Source of the DNA: Bradyrhizobium neotropicale
GTDB taxonomy: Bacteria; Pseudomonadota; Alphaproteobacteria; Rhizobiales; Xanthobacteraceae
Assembly: GCF_001641695.1 (NCBI RefSeq)
Contig: NZ_LSEF01000064.1
Span: forward strand, 46,780 to 99,285
DNA length: 52,506 bases
Direction of reading: 5' to 3'
The notes below the pieces were generated by a model. The model ran no database searches. It saw only the letters and a list, made by a program, of their open reading frames with translations, and was not told the DNA's origin. The translations under genes and the position numbers were made by a program. Below, one piece after another: positions 29,252 through 38,061 of the stretch. The number at the start of each line of letters is the position of its first letter. Position 1 is the first letter of the stretch.

Positions 29252-30007
29252 CTAGGGGCAGCCCTTGGCAATCGCAAGGAAATCGGCCGCCTTCAGGCTG
29301 GCGCCGCCGACCAGCGCGCCGTTCACGTTCGGGACCGCCATCAGCTCGGCCGCGTTCGAGGGTTTGACCGAGCCACCATAGAGAATGCGCATCCTGGCCC
29401 CCTCGGATTTGAACCGGGAGGTCAGGAGTTCCCGGATAAAGCCATGAATCTGCTCGACATCCTTGGCCGTGGGGGTCAGGCCGGTGCCGATCGCCCAGAC
29501 CGGTTCATAGGCCACGACCAGATTGGCGGCGTTCGACCCGTCCGGCAGCGATCCGTTGAGCTGACCGCGCAGGATATCGAGGGTCTGGCCGGCATCTCGC
29601 TGGGCCTGGGTTTCACCGACGCAGACGATCGCGATGACGCCGGCGCGCCAGGCCGCCTCCGCCTTCTGTTTCACGAAGAGGTCGCTCTCGCCATGATCCG
29701 CGCGCCGCTCGGAATGGCCGACGATGACGGCGGTTGCCCCCGCATCCGCCAGCATTTCGGCGGCGATATCGCCGGTGTGAGCGCCGGACGCCTTGGGATG
29801 GCAATCCTGAGCCCCCACGGCCACCGCTTTTCCGCGCACTTTCTCCGCAAAAGCCGCAACCAGGGTCGCAGGCGGACAGACCAGCAGATCGGCCTTCGCG
29901 GTCACTTCTGCCGCACCGGTGAGCATGGCGTCGAATTCGGCACTTGAGGCCTTGAGGCCATTCATTTTCCAGTTGCCGGCGATCAGAGGTCGGATGGCGT
30001 CGGTCAT
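29252..30007 (-). CDS. tpiA: Triosephosphate isomerase
   Basis: Interconverts dihydroxyacetone phosphate and glyceraldehyde-3-phosphate. 251 residues with RPLIAGNWKMNG (substrate Lys), VGHSERR (catalytic His), AYEPVWAIGTG (catalytic Glu) and LYGGSVKPSNAAELM near the end. ATG 30007 gives the usual length; a longer in-frame start at 30037 adds a non-conserved extension. The next 212 bp separate it from the divergent ppiD-like gene and should contain both promoters. Confidence 0.97.
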   Translation of the reverse strand: MTDAIRPLIAGNWKMNGLKASSAEFDAMLTGAAEVTAKADLLVCPPATLVAAFAEKVRGKAVAVGAQDCHPKASGAHTGDIAAEMLADAGATAVIVGHSERRADHGESDLFVKQKAEAAWRAGVIAIVCVGETQAQRDAGQTLDILRGQLNGSLPDGSNAANLVVAYEPVWAIGTGLTPTAKDVEQIHGFIRELLTSRFKSEGARMRILYGGSVKPSNAAELMAVPNVNGALVGGASLKAADFLAIAKGCP

Positions 30008-30219
30008 GTCAGATTCCAGCGAAATTGGGTTTGCCATGCGCTAGCAGAGCGAGCGCCTCAGTTCCAGAGACCACAGCTCGTTAACACAGCTTAAGGACAC
30101 GGCAGGTTGCGGGGGAAAAGCCGCCACTTTATGATGCCATATCAATTCGGTGACGCCCTTTCGCGGAATCTGCTTTAAGGCGCGCTCCGGTTCCCTTCCT
30201 GCCAAACAAGTTGGACCCA

Positions 30220-32118
30220 ATGCTTCGAGGAATGCGCAAGGCCTCATCAAACTGGCTCGGCAAAACCATTATGGCCGTGGTGATGGGCGTGTTGATCATC
30301 AGTTTTGGCATTTGGGGCATCGCCGACATCTTCCGCGGCTTCGGGCAGTCCACGGTGGCCAAGGTGGGCAGCACTGAGATTTCGCTCAACGAATTCCGCC
30401 AGACCTACACCGATCGCCTGCAGCAGATCGGTCGCCAGATCGGTCGTCCGCTGACCCCTGACCAGGCGCGCGCTTTCGGGCTCGACCGCCAGGTGCTGCA
30501 GCAGACGATCGCGGAAGCAGCCCTCGACGAGGAGGCGCGCCGGCTCGGGCTCGGCCAGTCCGACGACCAGATCCGCCAGTTCATCATGAACGACCCGAAC
30601 TTCAAGGGCGTCGACGGCAAGTTCGATCCCCAGCGCTTCCAGGCCGTGATCCGCAATTTCGGTTACACCGAGCAGCGCTACGTCGCCGAGCAGCGCAGGG
30701 TCTCGCTGCGCCGGCAGATCACCGGCACCATCGGCGCCGGCCTCGAGCCGTCGAAAGCGCTCATCGACGCACTCACGCGTTTCCAGAACGAGCAGCGCGC
30801 GATCGAATTCGTCAGGCTCGACGCAGCGCAGGCCGGCACCATCGATCCGCCCTCGCCCGAGGCGCTCGCCGCCTATTTCGAGGATCACAAGGTCCAGTTC
30901 CGTGCGCCCGAGTACCGCAAGATCGCTTTTGTCGTGATCTCGCCGGAGGAGATCGGCAAGTGGAGCGAGGTCTCCGACGAGGACGCGAAGAAGCTGTTCG
31001 ACCAGCGCAAGGACCGGCTCGGCACGCCCGAGAAGCGCCAGATCCACCAGATCGTATTCCCGAATGCCACCGAGGCGCAGGCCGCGCGTGAGCGCCTGAC
31101 CGGCGGGATGTCCTTCGAGGACCTCGCCAAGGAGCGCGGGCTGAGCGCCTCCGACGTCGATCTCGGGCTCGTGACCAAGTCGGCGCTCAATCCCGCGGTC
31201 GCGGACGCCGCCTTCACACTCCCCGTGGGCGAGATCAGCCAGCCGATCCAGGGCCCCCTCGGCACCGCGATCGTCAAGGTCGACAAGATCGAGCCGGGCG
31301 TTGAGGCGAACTACGCCAGCGTCGCAGCCGATTTGAAGCGCGAGATCGCGAGCGAGCGCGCGCGCGCCAAGGTCGCGGACCTCCGCGACAAGATGGAGGA
31401 CGAGCGCGGCGGTGGTGCGAGCGTCATCGACGCAGCTCAGAAGCTTGGGCTCACCGCCGTGACCATCGACGCGGTCGACCGCTCGGGGCGCGCGCCGAAC
31501 GGCCAGGCCGTTGCCAACATTCCGCAGGGCCTCGACGTGGTGTCGCAGGCCTTCAACAGCGACGTCGGCGTCGACAATGATCCGATCGCGTTCCAGGGCG
31601 GCTACGTCTGGTACGACGTGCTCGCTGTCACGCCTTCGCGCGATCGCAATCTCGACGAGGTCCGTGACCAGGTCGAGGCGCGCTGGCGCCAGGACCAGAT
31701 CGCGACCAAGCTGAAGGCCAAGGCGACCGAGATGGTGAAGAAGATCGAACAGGGCAGCAAGCTCGCAGACGAGGCCGCCGCGATCGGCGCCAAGGTCGAG
31801 ACTGCGACGGGCTTCAAGCGCGACGACTCGCCGGCCGGCGTGCCCTCGGCCGTCGTCGCCGCCGCCTTCCGCACCGCCAAGGATGGCGTCGCACAGACGC
31901 CTGTGAGCGGCGGCAGCGACGTGATCGTCTTCCGCGTGACCGAGATCGTCGATCCCGCGATCGACTTCGCCTCCGACGCGGTTAAGAAGCTGAAGGACAG
32001 CCTCGACCGCGCGGTGACCGAGGAGCAGGTCGCCGCCTACGTCAACAAGCTTGAAACCAACATCGGAACCAGCATCAATCAGGCCGCCTTCGCGCAGGTG
32101 ACGGGCGCGAACCAGTAA
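30220..32118 (+). CDS. ppiD: Periplasmic peptidyl-prolyl isomerase/chaperone (PpiD/SurA-N type)
   Basis: About 632 residues: short cytoplasmic tail, one N-terminal membrane anchor (about 13-40, WLGKTIMAVVMGVLIISFGIWGIAD), a SurA_N-like chaperone region (to about 230), a parvulin-like PPIase domain (about 250-360, QIHQIVFPNATEAQAARERL and GLVTKSALNPAVADAAFTLPVGEIS) and a C-terminal helical region. PpiD-type proteins assist folding of exported proteins near the Sec translocon, which fits the adjacent secG. The start is uncertain: ATG 30220, ATG 30232 or TTG 30211. First gene of the ppiD-trpD-trpC-moaC series. Confidence 0.9.
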   Translation: MLRGMRKASSNWLGKTIMAVVMGVLIISFGIWGIADIFRGFGQSTVAKVGSTEISLNEFRQTYTDRLQQIGRQIGRPLTPDQARAFGLDRQVLQQTIAEAALDEEARRLGLGQSDDQIRQFIMNDPNFKGVDGKFDPQRFQAVIRNFGYTEQRYVAEQRRVSLRRQITGTIGAGLEPSKALIDALTRFQNEQRAIEFVRLDAAQAGTIDPPSPEALAAYFEDHKVQFRAPEYRKIAFVVISPEEIGKWSEVSDEDAKKLFDQRKDRLGTPEKRQIHQIVFPNATEAQAARERLTGGMSFEDLAKERGLSASDVDLGLVTKSALNPAVADAAFTLPVGEISQPIQGPLGTAIVKVDKIEPGVEANYASVAADLKREIASERARAKVADLRDKMEDERGGGASVIDAAQKLGLTAVTIDAVDRSGRAPNGQAVANIPQGLDVVSQAFNSDVGVDNDPIAFQGGYVWYDVLAVTPSRDRNLDEVRDQVEARWRQDQIATKLKAKATEMVKKIEQGSKLADEAAAIGAKVETATGFKRDDSPAGVPSAVVAAAFRTAKDGVAQTPVSGGSDVIVFRVTEIVDPAIDFASDAVKKLKDSLDRAVTEEQVAAYVNKLETNIGTSINQAAFAQVTGANQ

Positions 32119-32134
32119 TCAGTGAAAGCACGCG

Positions 32135-33148
32135 ATGGACGACCTGAAATCGATCATTGGAAAAGTGGCGACCGGCGCCAGCCTGTCGCGTGACGAGGCG
32201 GCAGCCGCCTTCGACGCCGTGATGTCCGGCGAGGCGACGCCCTCGCAGATGGGCGGCCTCCTGATGGCGCTGCGCGTGCGCGGCGAGACCGTGGACGAGA
32301 TCACCGGCGCGGTCGCGGCGATGCGTTCCAAGATGCTCAGGGTCACGGCGCCCGACGACGCCGTCGACATCGTCGGTACCGGCGGGGACGGCTCGGGCTC
32401 GGTCAACGTGTCGACCTGCGCCTCCTTCATCGTCTCGGGCGCCGGCGTGCCGGTGGCCAAGCACGGCAATCGCGCGCTGTCGTCGCGCTCGGGCGCGGCC
32501 GACGTGCTGGCCTCGCTCGGGGTGAAGATCGACCTCAAGCCCGACGAGGTCGGGCGCTGCGTGAAGGAATGCGGCATCGGCTTCATGTTCGCCCCGGCCC
32601 ACCATCCCGCCATGAAGAACGTCGGCCCGACCCGCGTCGAGCTGGCGACGCGCACGATCTTCAACCTGCTCGGACCGCTGTCCAACCCGGCCGGCGTGAA
32701 ACGGCAGATGGTCGGCGTGTTCTCGCGGCAATGGGTGCAGCCGCTGGCGCAGGTGTTGAGGAACCTCGGCTCCGAGTCGGTCTGGGTCGTGCACGGCTCC
32801 GACGGCCTCGACGAGATCACCCTCACCGGCCCGACCTTCGTCTCGGCGCTCGAGAACGGCGAGATCAGGAATTTCGAGGTGACGCCGGAGGATGCCGGCC
32901 TGTCGCGCTGTGCGGCCGGCGCACTCAAGGGCGGCGACGCCGACGCCAACGCGACGGCGCTGCAAAGCGTGCTCGACGGCAAGCCGAGCCCATTCCGCGA
33001 CGTCGCACTCATCAACGCTGCGGCCGCGCTGGTCGTGGCCGGGCGCGCCAAGGACCTCAAGGAAGGCGTCGCGATCGGCGCGAAGTCGCTCGACAGCGGC
33101 GCGGCAAACGCGCGGCTGAAGCATCTGATCGCCGTCTCCAACGACTGA
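32135..33148 (+). CDS. trpD: Anthranilate phosphoribosyltransferase
   Basis: Second step of tryptophan synthesis, attaching phosphoribose to anthranilate. 337 residues with the PRPP-binding VDIVGTGGDGSGSVNVSTC motif, the KHGNRALSSRSGAADVLASLG segment and GPLSNPAGVKRQMVGVFS. It lies 16 bp after ppiD and 7 bp before trpC. trpG is not fused to it here. Confidence 0.98.
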   Translation: MDDLKSIIGKVATGASLSRDEAAAAFDAVMSGEATPSQMGGLLMALRVRGETVDEITGAVAAMRSKMLRVTAPDDAVDIVGTGGDGSGSVNVSTCASFIVSGAGVPVAKHGNRALSSRSGAADVLASLGVKIDLKPDEVGRCVKECGIGFMFAPAHHPAMKNVGPTRVELATRTIFNLLGPLSNPAGVKRQMVGVFSRQWVQPLAQVLRNLGSESVWVVHGSDGLDEITLTGPTFVSALENGEIRNFEVTPEDAGLSRCAAGALKGGDADANATALQSVLDGKPSPFRDVALINAAAALVVAGRAKDLKEGVAIGAKSLDSGAANARLKHLIAVSND

Positions 33149-33155
33149 AGGCGCC

Positions 33156-33977
33156 ATGTCGGACATCCTGACCAAGATCGAGGCCTACAAGCGCGAGGAG
33201 ATCGCCGCAGCCAAGCGCGCGCAGCCGCTGTCGGCGGTCGAGGCGAAGGCCAAGGCACAACCAGCGCCACGCGGCTTCGTGGGCGCGATCAGGGCCAAGC
33301 ACGCCAGCGGCGATTACGCGCTGATCGCCGAGGTCAAGAAGGCATCGCCCTCCAAGGGACTGATCCGCGCCGATTTCGATCCGCCGCTGCTCGCCAAGGC
33401 CTATGAGGCCGGCGGCGCCGCGTGTTTGTCGGTGCTGACGGACACGCCCTCGTTCCAGGGTCATCTCGACTTCATGGTGGCCGCGCGCGCGGCAACGTCG
33501 CTGCCGGTGCTGCGCAAGGATTTCATGTTCGACATCTACCAGGTGGCTGAGGCCCGCGCGCATGGTGCCGACTGCATCCTGATCATCATGGCCGCTCTCG
33601 ACGATGCCACCGCGAAGGATCTCGAAGACGCCGCTCTCTCCTACGATATGGATGTGCTGATCGAGATCCACGACCGCGCCGAGCTCGACCGGGCGCTGAA
33701 GCTCCGCTCGCCGATGATCGGCGTCAACAACCGCAATCTGCGCACCTTCGAGACGACGCTCGCGACCAGCGAGGCGCTGGCGCCGCTGATCCCGCAGGAC
33801 AGGCTGATGGTCGGCGAGAGCGGCATCTTCACGCCCGCCGACCTTGCCCGGCTCGAGCGCGTCGGCATGTCGACCTTCCTGGTCGGCGAGAGCCTGATGC
33901 GGCAGGCGGACGTGACAACCGCCACGCGCGCGCTGCTCGCGCGCGAAGCTTCGGCGCGCGCAACTGGCACACGCTGA
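33156..33977 (+). CDS. trpC: Indole-3-glycerol phosphate synthase
   Basis: Fourth step of tryptophan synthesis: ring closure of CdRP to indole-3-glycerol phosphate. 273 residues, monofunctional (no TrpF fusion): YALIAEVKKASPSKGLIRADFDP with the catalytic Lys, VLTDTPSFQGHLDFM, LPVLRKDFMFD, GVNNRNLRTFE and VGESGIF. Located 7 bp after trpD, and its stop lies 1 bp before the moaC ATG, so the three are clearly co-transcribed. Confidence 0.98.
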   Translation: MSDILTKIEAYKREEIAAAKRAQPLSAVEAKAKAQPAPRGFVGAIRAKHASGDYALIAEVKKASPSKGLIRADFDPPLLAKAYEAGGAACLSVLTDTPSFQGHLDFMVAARAATSLPVLRKDFMFDIYQVAEARAHGADCILIIMAALDDATAKDLEDAALSYDMDVLIEIHDRAELDRALKLRSPMIGVNNRNLRTFETTLATSEALAPLIPQDRLMVGESGIFTPADLARLERVGMSTFLVGESLMRQADVTTATRALLAREASARATGTR

Positions 33978-33978
33978 C

Positions 33979-34518
33979 ATGGCGCAAAAGCCTGCCAAGT
34001 CTGACAAGGCCAAGCCTGACAAGGCCAAGTCTGATGCCAAGGCGAAGCCAGCGCTCACCCATATCGGCGCCTCCGGCGAGGCGCGGATGGTGGATGTCTC
34101 GGACAAGCCCGCGACCGAGCGGGTTGCGGTCGCGGAGGGCCGTGTCGTCATGAGCAAGGCGACGCTCGATCTGATCCGCTCCGGCAATGCCAAGAAAGGC
34201 GACGTGCTCGGCACCGCGCGCATCGCCGGCATCATGGCGGCCAAGCGCACCTCGGAGCTGATCCCGCTCTGCCATCCGCTGGCGCTGTCGAAGGTCACGG
34301 TCGACATCGAGCCCGACGCGAAACTGCCGGGCTGCATCGTTCGCGCTACCGTGAAGGTGACGGGCCCGACCGGCGTCGAGATGGAGGCGCTCACCGCGGC
34401 GTCGGTCGCCTGCCTCACCATCTACGACATGATCAAGGCGGTGGAGCGCGGCGTCCGCATCGAGGGCATCCATCTCGTCGAGAAGATGGGCGGCAAGTCC
34501 GGCCACTACCGCGCCTGA
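33979..34518 (+). CDS. moaC: Cyclic pyranopterin monophosphate synthase with Lys-rich N-terminal extension
   Basis: Molybdenum-cofactor synthesis, first stage. The 179-residue protein contains the conserved core LTHIGASGEARMVDVSDKPATERVA, GNAKKGDVLGTARIAGIMAAKRTSELIPLCHPL and MEALTAASVACLTIYDM (active-site region). Before the core is an extra N-terminal segment of about 20 residues, rich in Lys, Ser and Ala and made of repeats (see 34001-34030). The usual partner, moeA, is about 15 kb away. Only 1 bp separates its stop from the convergent CGNR gene. Confidence 0.96.
   Translation: MAQKPAKSDKAKPDKAKSDAKAKPALTHIGASGEARMVDVSDKPATERVAVAEGRVVMSKATLDLIRSGNAKKGDVLGTARIAGIMAAKRTSELIPLCHPLALSKVTVDIEPDAKLPGCIVRATVKVTGPTGVEMEALTAASVACLTIYDMIKAVERGVRIEGIHLVEKMGGKSGHYRA
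34001..34030 (+). repeat. 15-bp tandem repeat inside the moaC 5' coding region
   Basis: Two near-identical 15-bp units (CTGACAAGGCCAAGC and CTGACAAGGCCAAGT) followed by a degenerate third copy (CTGATGCCAAGG). They encode repeated SDKAK/PDKAK pentapeptides in the N-terminal extension of MoaC and keep the frame, so copy number could change without breaking the gene. Confidence 0.7.
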
Positions 34519-34519
34519 T

Positions 34520-35113
34520 CTATTTCGCCTCGCGCTGCCGCTCGCGATAGGCACGCGTCTTCATCCGATTGCCGCACAGCGTGGACATGCACCACCGCCG
34601 CGTCGATGGCTTCGACCGGTCGAAGAACACCCGGCGGCATTCCTCCGACGCGCACATCTTCAACCGGTCCAGCGTCCCCAGGAGCGTTGCGTCATGAAGC
34701 TCGATCGCAATCGTCGAGAGGCCCGCGAGCGCATCCACGCGCGCGGCCGATAGTATTGCGCCGCGCCCGGCGCGCGCCTCCACCCGCAACGGAAACGGCG
34801 CGAGCGCGTCGTCGAGCGCGCCGAGGACGTCCTTGTTCCGGCGTCGCTCGGCCGGTTCGCACTGCAGATAGGCGCGCAGCGCTTCGCGCAGACGCAATGC
34901 GGTCTCGAACATCGCCGGCGTGACACGTCCGGCGTCGCGGCCAAGTCCGCGCTCCTGCATCCAGTCCGCAAGTTGCTTCGGCCCGCCGAGCTCGTCGCTC
35001 TGCGGGTGCTCCACGCCGAAATGCGTGAAATGGCGGACATCCTGCGTGTTGGCGAAGTCGTAGACGTTCGCCAGCGCGTCGGGAACCTTGAACTTGCGGG
35101 ACTCTTTCGACAT
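34520..35113 (-). CDS. CGNR zinc-finger transcriptional regulator
   Basis: 197 residues. The N-terminal ABATE/DUF1470-like domain (about 20-130) is followed by the C-terminal zinc finger: CASEECRRVFFDRSKPSTRRWC then STLCGNRMKTRAYRER, with four Cys ligands and the CGNR signature. CGNR proteins are probable DNA-binding regulators usually next to their targets. ATG 35113 is chosen because conservation begins with MSKESRKF. It is divergent from the amidase-MFS pair, and repeated half-sites immediately upstream of its start suggest autoregulation. Confidence 0.9.
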   Translation of the reverse strand: MSKESRKFKVPDALANVYDFANTQDVRHFTHFGVEHPQSDELGGPKQLADWMQERGLGRDAGRVTPAMFETALRLREALRAYLQCEPAERRRNKDVLGALDDALAPFPLRVEARAGRGAILSAARVDALAGLSTIAIELHDATLLGTLDRLKMCASEECRRVFFDRSKPSTRRWCMSTLCGNRMKTRAYRERQREAK

Positions 35114-35116
35114 CGG

Positions 35117-35197
35117 AACACCAGAAATGGAACACCAGTAAAACATATTTACTGGTTGACGGCAACCAAACACCTGTATCTTATTTATACTGGTGTC
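35117..35197. promoter_or_regulatory. Cluster of five ACACCAGTA half-sites between the CGNR regulator and the amidase gene
   Basis: Half-sites occur at 35117-35128 (AACACCAGAAAT), 35131-35142 (AACACCAGTAAA), 35148-35159 (complement of the same), 35169-35180 (AACACCTGTATC) and 35186-35197 (complement). Those at 35135-35155 form a perfect dyad, CCAGTAAA / TTTACTGG with a 5-bp centre; those at 35171-35195 form an imperfect dyad, CACCTGTAT / ATACTGGTG. The region is markedly AT-rich against its surroundings. A likely operator-promoter for both divergent units, probably bound by the CGNR protein. Confidence 0.65.
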
Positions 35198-35232
35198 GAT
35201 CTTGAAGATCGATCGCTATCGCGATAACAAGA

Positions 35233-36663
35233 ATGGAGACGCGAGCCGTGGCCGACGCCCTGCACTATCTCGAACTCACCGAGCTCGCCGCACGCCTCGA
35301 GGCGCGCGACATCTCCGCGCTCGACGTAACGCGCGCGCAACTCGATCGCATCGACGCCCTGGACCGAGAACTCGGCAGCTACGTTCACGTGATGGAGGAG
35401 ACCGCCATTGCCGATGCGAAAAACGCGGACGCCGAAATCGCACATGGCCGGTATCGGGGCCCGCTGCATGGCGTTCCGATTGCGCTGAAGGATCTGTTCT
35501 GGACCAAGGGCATACCGACGGCGGCCGGCACCACGCTTCATCGCGATTTTCGCCCCGGCGAAGACGCAACCGTCGTGCGCCGGCTCAAGGACGCCGGCGC
35601 CGTGGTGCTCGGCAAGGTGCAGCTCACCGAGGGCGCCTATTCCGATCACCATCCGCTGGTGACGCCACCGAAGAATCCGTGGAATGCCGCATACTGGCCG
35701 GGCATTTCATCCAGCGGCTCGGCAGTCGCGACGGCCGCCGGACTTTGCTTTGGCTCGCTCGGCTCCGACACCGGGGGCTCGATCCGCTGGCCGTGCGCCG
35801 CCAACGGCCTGACCGGGCTGAAGCCAAGCTGGGGCCGCGTCAGCCGTCACGGCACGTTCGAACTGGCCGCGACGCTCGACCATGTCGGACCGATCGGCCG
35901 CAGCGCAGCCGATGCCGGCGTGCTGCTCGGCGTCATCGCCGGACACGACCCGAACGATCCGACGTCGCTATTCGACCCCGTGCCCGACTATCTGGCCGCG
36001 GCCGCACAGGACGTGCGGGGCCTGCGGATCGGCGTCGACGCCACCTGGAACGGCGACGACGTCGACGTCGTGACGCAGCGCGTGTTGGCGGACGCGATCG
36101 ACGTCTTCCGCGCGCTTGGCGCTGACATCGTCAGCGCCGGGTTTCCCGACGTGACGCAGGCGATCGCCGACTGGGCGCCGAATTGTGCGGTGGAAGCCGC
36201 GGTCGCGCATGAGGCGACCTATCCTGCCCACAAGGACGAGTATGGTCCGATCCTCGCCTCGGTGATCGAGGCAGGTCGCGCGCTCCCGGCACTCGATTAT
36301 CAGAAGATCCTGCTGCGGCGGCTGGCGCTGCGCGGCCGGGTGACTGCACTGTTCGAGACCATCGACCTGCTGCTGATCCCGGTGCACCCGTTCCCGCCTG
36401 TGACACTCGCCATGATCCGGACGCTCGGCGAGCAGCCGGACCTTGTCGCCAAACTGCAGCGCTACACCTGCCCATTCGACATGACCGGTCATCCCACGAT
36501 CACGCTACCGGGCGGTGCTGCGGCGGACGGGCTGCCGGTCGCGTTCCAGTTCGTTGCCGCTCATCTCGACGAGGCCGTGCTCGTGCGCGCCGGCGCTGCG
36601 TTCCAGCGCGCCACGTCCTGGCACCGTCGGCATCCTTCCCTCACCTCGCGGAGGCTACAATGA
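35233..36663 (+). CDS. Amidase (amidase signature family)
   Basis: 476 residues with the Ser-cisSer-Lys triad: K86 in GVPIALKDLF, cis-Ser S159 in PGISSSGSA and nucleophile S183 in GSDTGGSIR; spacing between the two serines (24) matches that of well-known family members. It hydrolyses an amide or C-N bond in an unknown small substrate; some relatives cleave allophanate or aryl amides. It overlaps the following MFS gene in an ATGA arrangement. Divergent from a CGNR regulator, so it is probably an inducible catabolic unit: amide import or export plus hydrolysis. Confidence 0.92.
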   Translation: METRAVADALHYLELTELAARLEARDISALDVTRAQLDRIDALDRELGSYVHVMEETAIADAKNADAEIAHGRYRGPLHGVPIALKDLFWTKGIPTAAGTTLHRDFRPGEDATVVRRLKDAGAVVLGKVQLTEGAYSDHHPLVTPPKNPWNAAYWPGISSSGSAVATAAGLCFGSLGSDTGGSIRWPCAANGLTGLKPSWGRVSRHGTFELAATLDHVGPIGRSAADAGVLLGVIAGHDPNDPTSLFDPVPDYLAAAAQDVRGLRIGVDATWNGDDVDVVTQRVLADAIDVFRALGADIVSAGFPDVTQAIADWAPNCAVEAAVAHEATYPAHKDEYGPILASVIEAGRALPALDYQKILLRRLALRGRVTALFETIDLLLIPVHPFPPVTLAMIRTLGEQPDLVAKLQRYTCPFDMTGHPTITLPGGAAADGLPVAFQFVAAHLDEAVLVRAGAAFQRATSWHRRHPSLTSRRLQ

Positions 36664-37916
36664 CCGTTCAAACCGCGCTGGCTCCTCGGAGCATTTTCCA
36701 TGGCTGGTTCGTTGTCGCGGCGGCATTCGCCGTCATGTTTGTCGGCTTCGGCTCCGCCTACACGTTCAGCGCCTTTCTCGAGCCGCTGCAGCGCGATTTC
36801 GGCGCCTCGCGCGGCTCGATCTCGCTGGTGTTCTCGATCGCGGGCTTCCTCTACTTCGCGCTCGGCCTCGTCAGCGGTCCCCTCGCTGATCGACTCGGCT
36901 CGCGGCCGCTTGCCGTCGCCGGCATGATCCTGGTCGCGGTCGGGCTCGCGGCCGCTAGCGCCGCGCACTCCCTTGTCGAGGTCTATCTCGCCTATGGGCT
37001 GGGTGTCGGCGTCGGCGTCGGCTGCGCCTATGTTCCCGCGATCGGCGCGGTGCAGCGCTGGTTCGTGAGGCGCCGCGGCTTTGCCTCCGGGCTCGCGGTC
37101 AGCGGCATCGGGCTCGGTACGCTGGCGATGCCGCCGCTCGCCTCATTGCTGATCGCATCGGTGGGCTGGCGTGGCGCTTATCTGGCGCTGGGCGCCATCA
37201 CGCTGATACTGGGCGGCGGGCTCTCGCTGCTGATCGAGAACGATCCGAAGGATCGCGGCCTCGGCCCCGACGGCGATCCGATCCGCGACGTCTCGGGCGC
37301 AACCAGCAGCGACGGCGCTTCGGTGCGTGAGGCCGTGCGGTCGACACGATTTGCCGGCCTCTACGTGTCGTGTCTCGTCTGTTCCTTCGGCGCCTTCGTC
37401 CCGTTCGTCCATCTCGTGCCCTACGCGCGCGACCACGGGGTCGCGGCATCCTCTGCCGTGCTGCTGCTCGGGATGATCGGGGCCGGCAGCACGGCAGGCC
37501 GTTTCTTTCTTGGTGCGCTTGCCGACCGCATGGGCCGCGACCGCTCGCTGATCATGGTGCTGATCGGAATGGCGTTCGCCATGGCAATCTGGGCCGTTGC
37601 GAAGGAGGTCTGGGCCCTCGCCGCCTTCGCCTTCGTCTACGGCGTGTTCTACGGCGGCTGGGTCGCGGTGCTGCCCTCCGTGGTGATGGACTATTTTGGC
37701 GGGCGCAACGTCAGCGGCATCATCGGCATTCTCTACACCAGCGTTGCGTTCGGCACGCTGATCGGCCCGAGCGCCGCCGGCTTCGTCTACGACGTCAACC
37801 ACAGCTACACGCTGCCGATCCTGCTCAGCGCCGCCGCCAATATCGTCGCGGCGCTGATCGTGGTGGCGATAGTGGCGCGCGGCGGAACGCACGCGGTCAG
37901 CGCAGCGACGCGCTGA
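36660..37916 (+). CDS. MFS transporter, probably paired with the amidase
   Basis: 418 residues with about 12 membrane segments. The N-terminal half has the loop-2/3 motif GPLADRLGSRPL, and the second half an equivalent GALADRMGRDRSL, as in oxalate/formate and monocarboxylate-type MFS proteins. Its ATG overlaps the amidase stop by four bases, which indicates coupled translation. The 3' end overlaps the convergent Flp pilin gene by 20 bp. Confidence 0.9.
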   Translation: MTVQTALAPRSIFHGWFVVAAAFAVMFVGFGSAYTFSAFLEPLQRDFGASRGSISLVFSIAGFLYFALGLVSGPLADRLGSRPLAVAGMILVAVGLAAASAAHSLVEVYLAYGLGVGVGVGCAYVPAIGAVQRWFVRRRGFASGLAVSGIGLGTLAMPPLASLLIASVGWRGAYLALGAITLILGGGLSLLIENDPKDRGLGPDGDPIRDVSGATSSDGASVREAVRSTRFAGLYVSCLVCSFGAFVPFVHLVPYARDHGVAASSAVLLLGMIGAGSTAGRFFLGALADRMGRDRSLIMVLIGMAFAMAIWAVAKEVWALAAFAFVYGVFYGGWVAVLPSVVMDYFGGRNVSGIIGILYTSVAFGTLIGPSAAGFVYDVNHSYTLPILLSAAANIVAALIVVAIVARGGTHAVSAATR

Positions 37917-38061
37917 TCGATCCGAATTTGGCATTGAGCTTGGAGCCGAGGCCATTGACCACGGTGATGATGGCGAGCGCTATGCCGGCGGCGATCAGGC
38001 CGTATTCGATCGCGGTCGCACCGGATTCATCGGCCAGGAAGTTCTTGAGCGTGCTTTTCAT
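37897..38061 (-). CDS. Flp/Fap-type pilin
   Basis: A 54-residue prepilin: MKSTLKNFLADESGATAIEY, then a hydrophobic GLIAAGIALAIITVVNGLGSKLNAKF segment ending SASLR. Gly14-Ala15 followed by the conserved TAIEYGLI is the prepilin peptidase site of Flp pilins of Tad systems. No tad/cpa genes (cpaA to cpaF, tadB, tadC) are near, so it is an orphan that may feed a Tad apparatus encoded elsewhere. It converges with the MFS gene and overlaps it by 20 bp. Upstream on its own strand is a non-coding spacer. Confidence 0.9.
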   Translation of the reverse strand: MKSTLKNFLADESGATAIEYGLIAAGIALAIITVVNGLGSKLNAKFGSISASLR

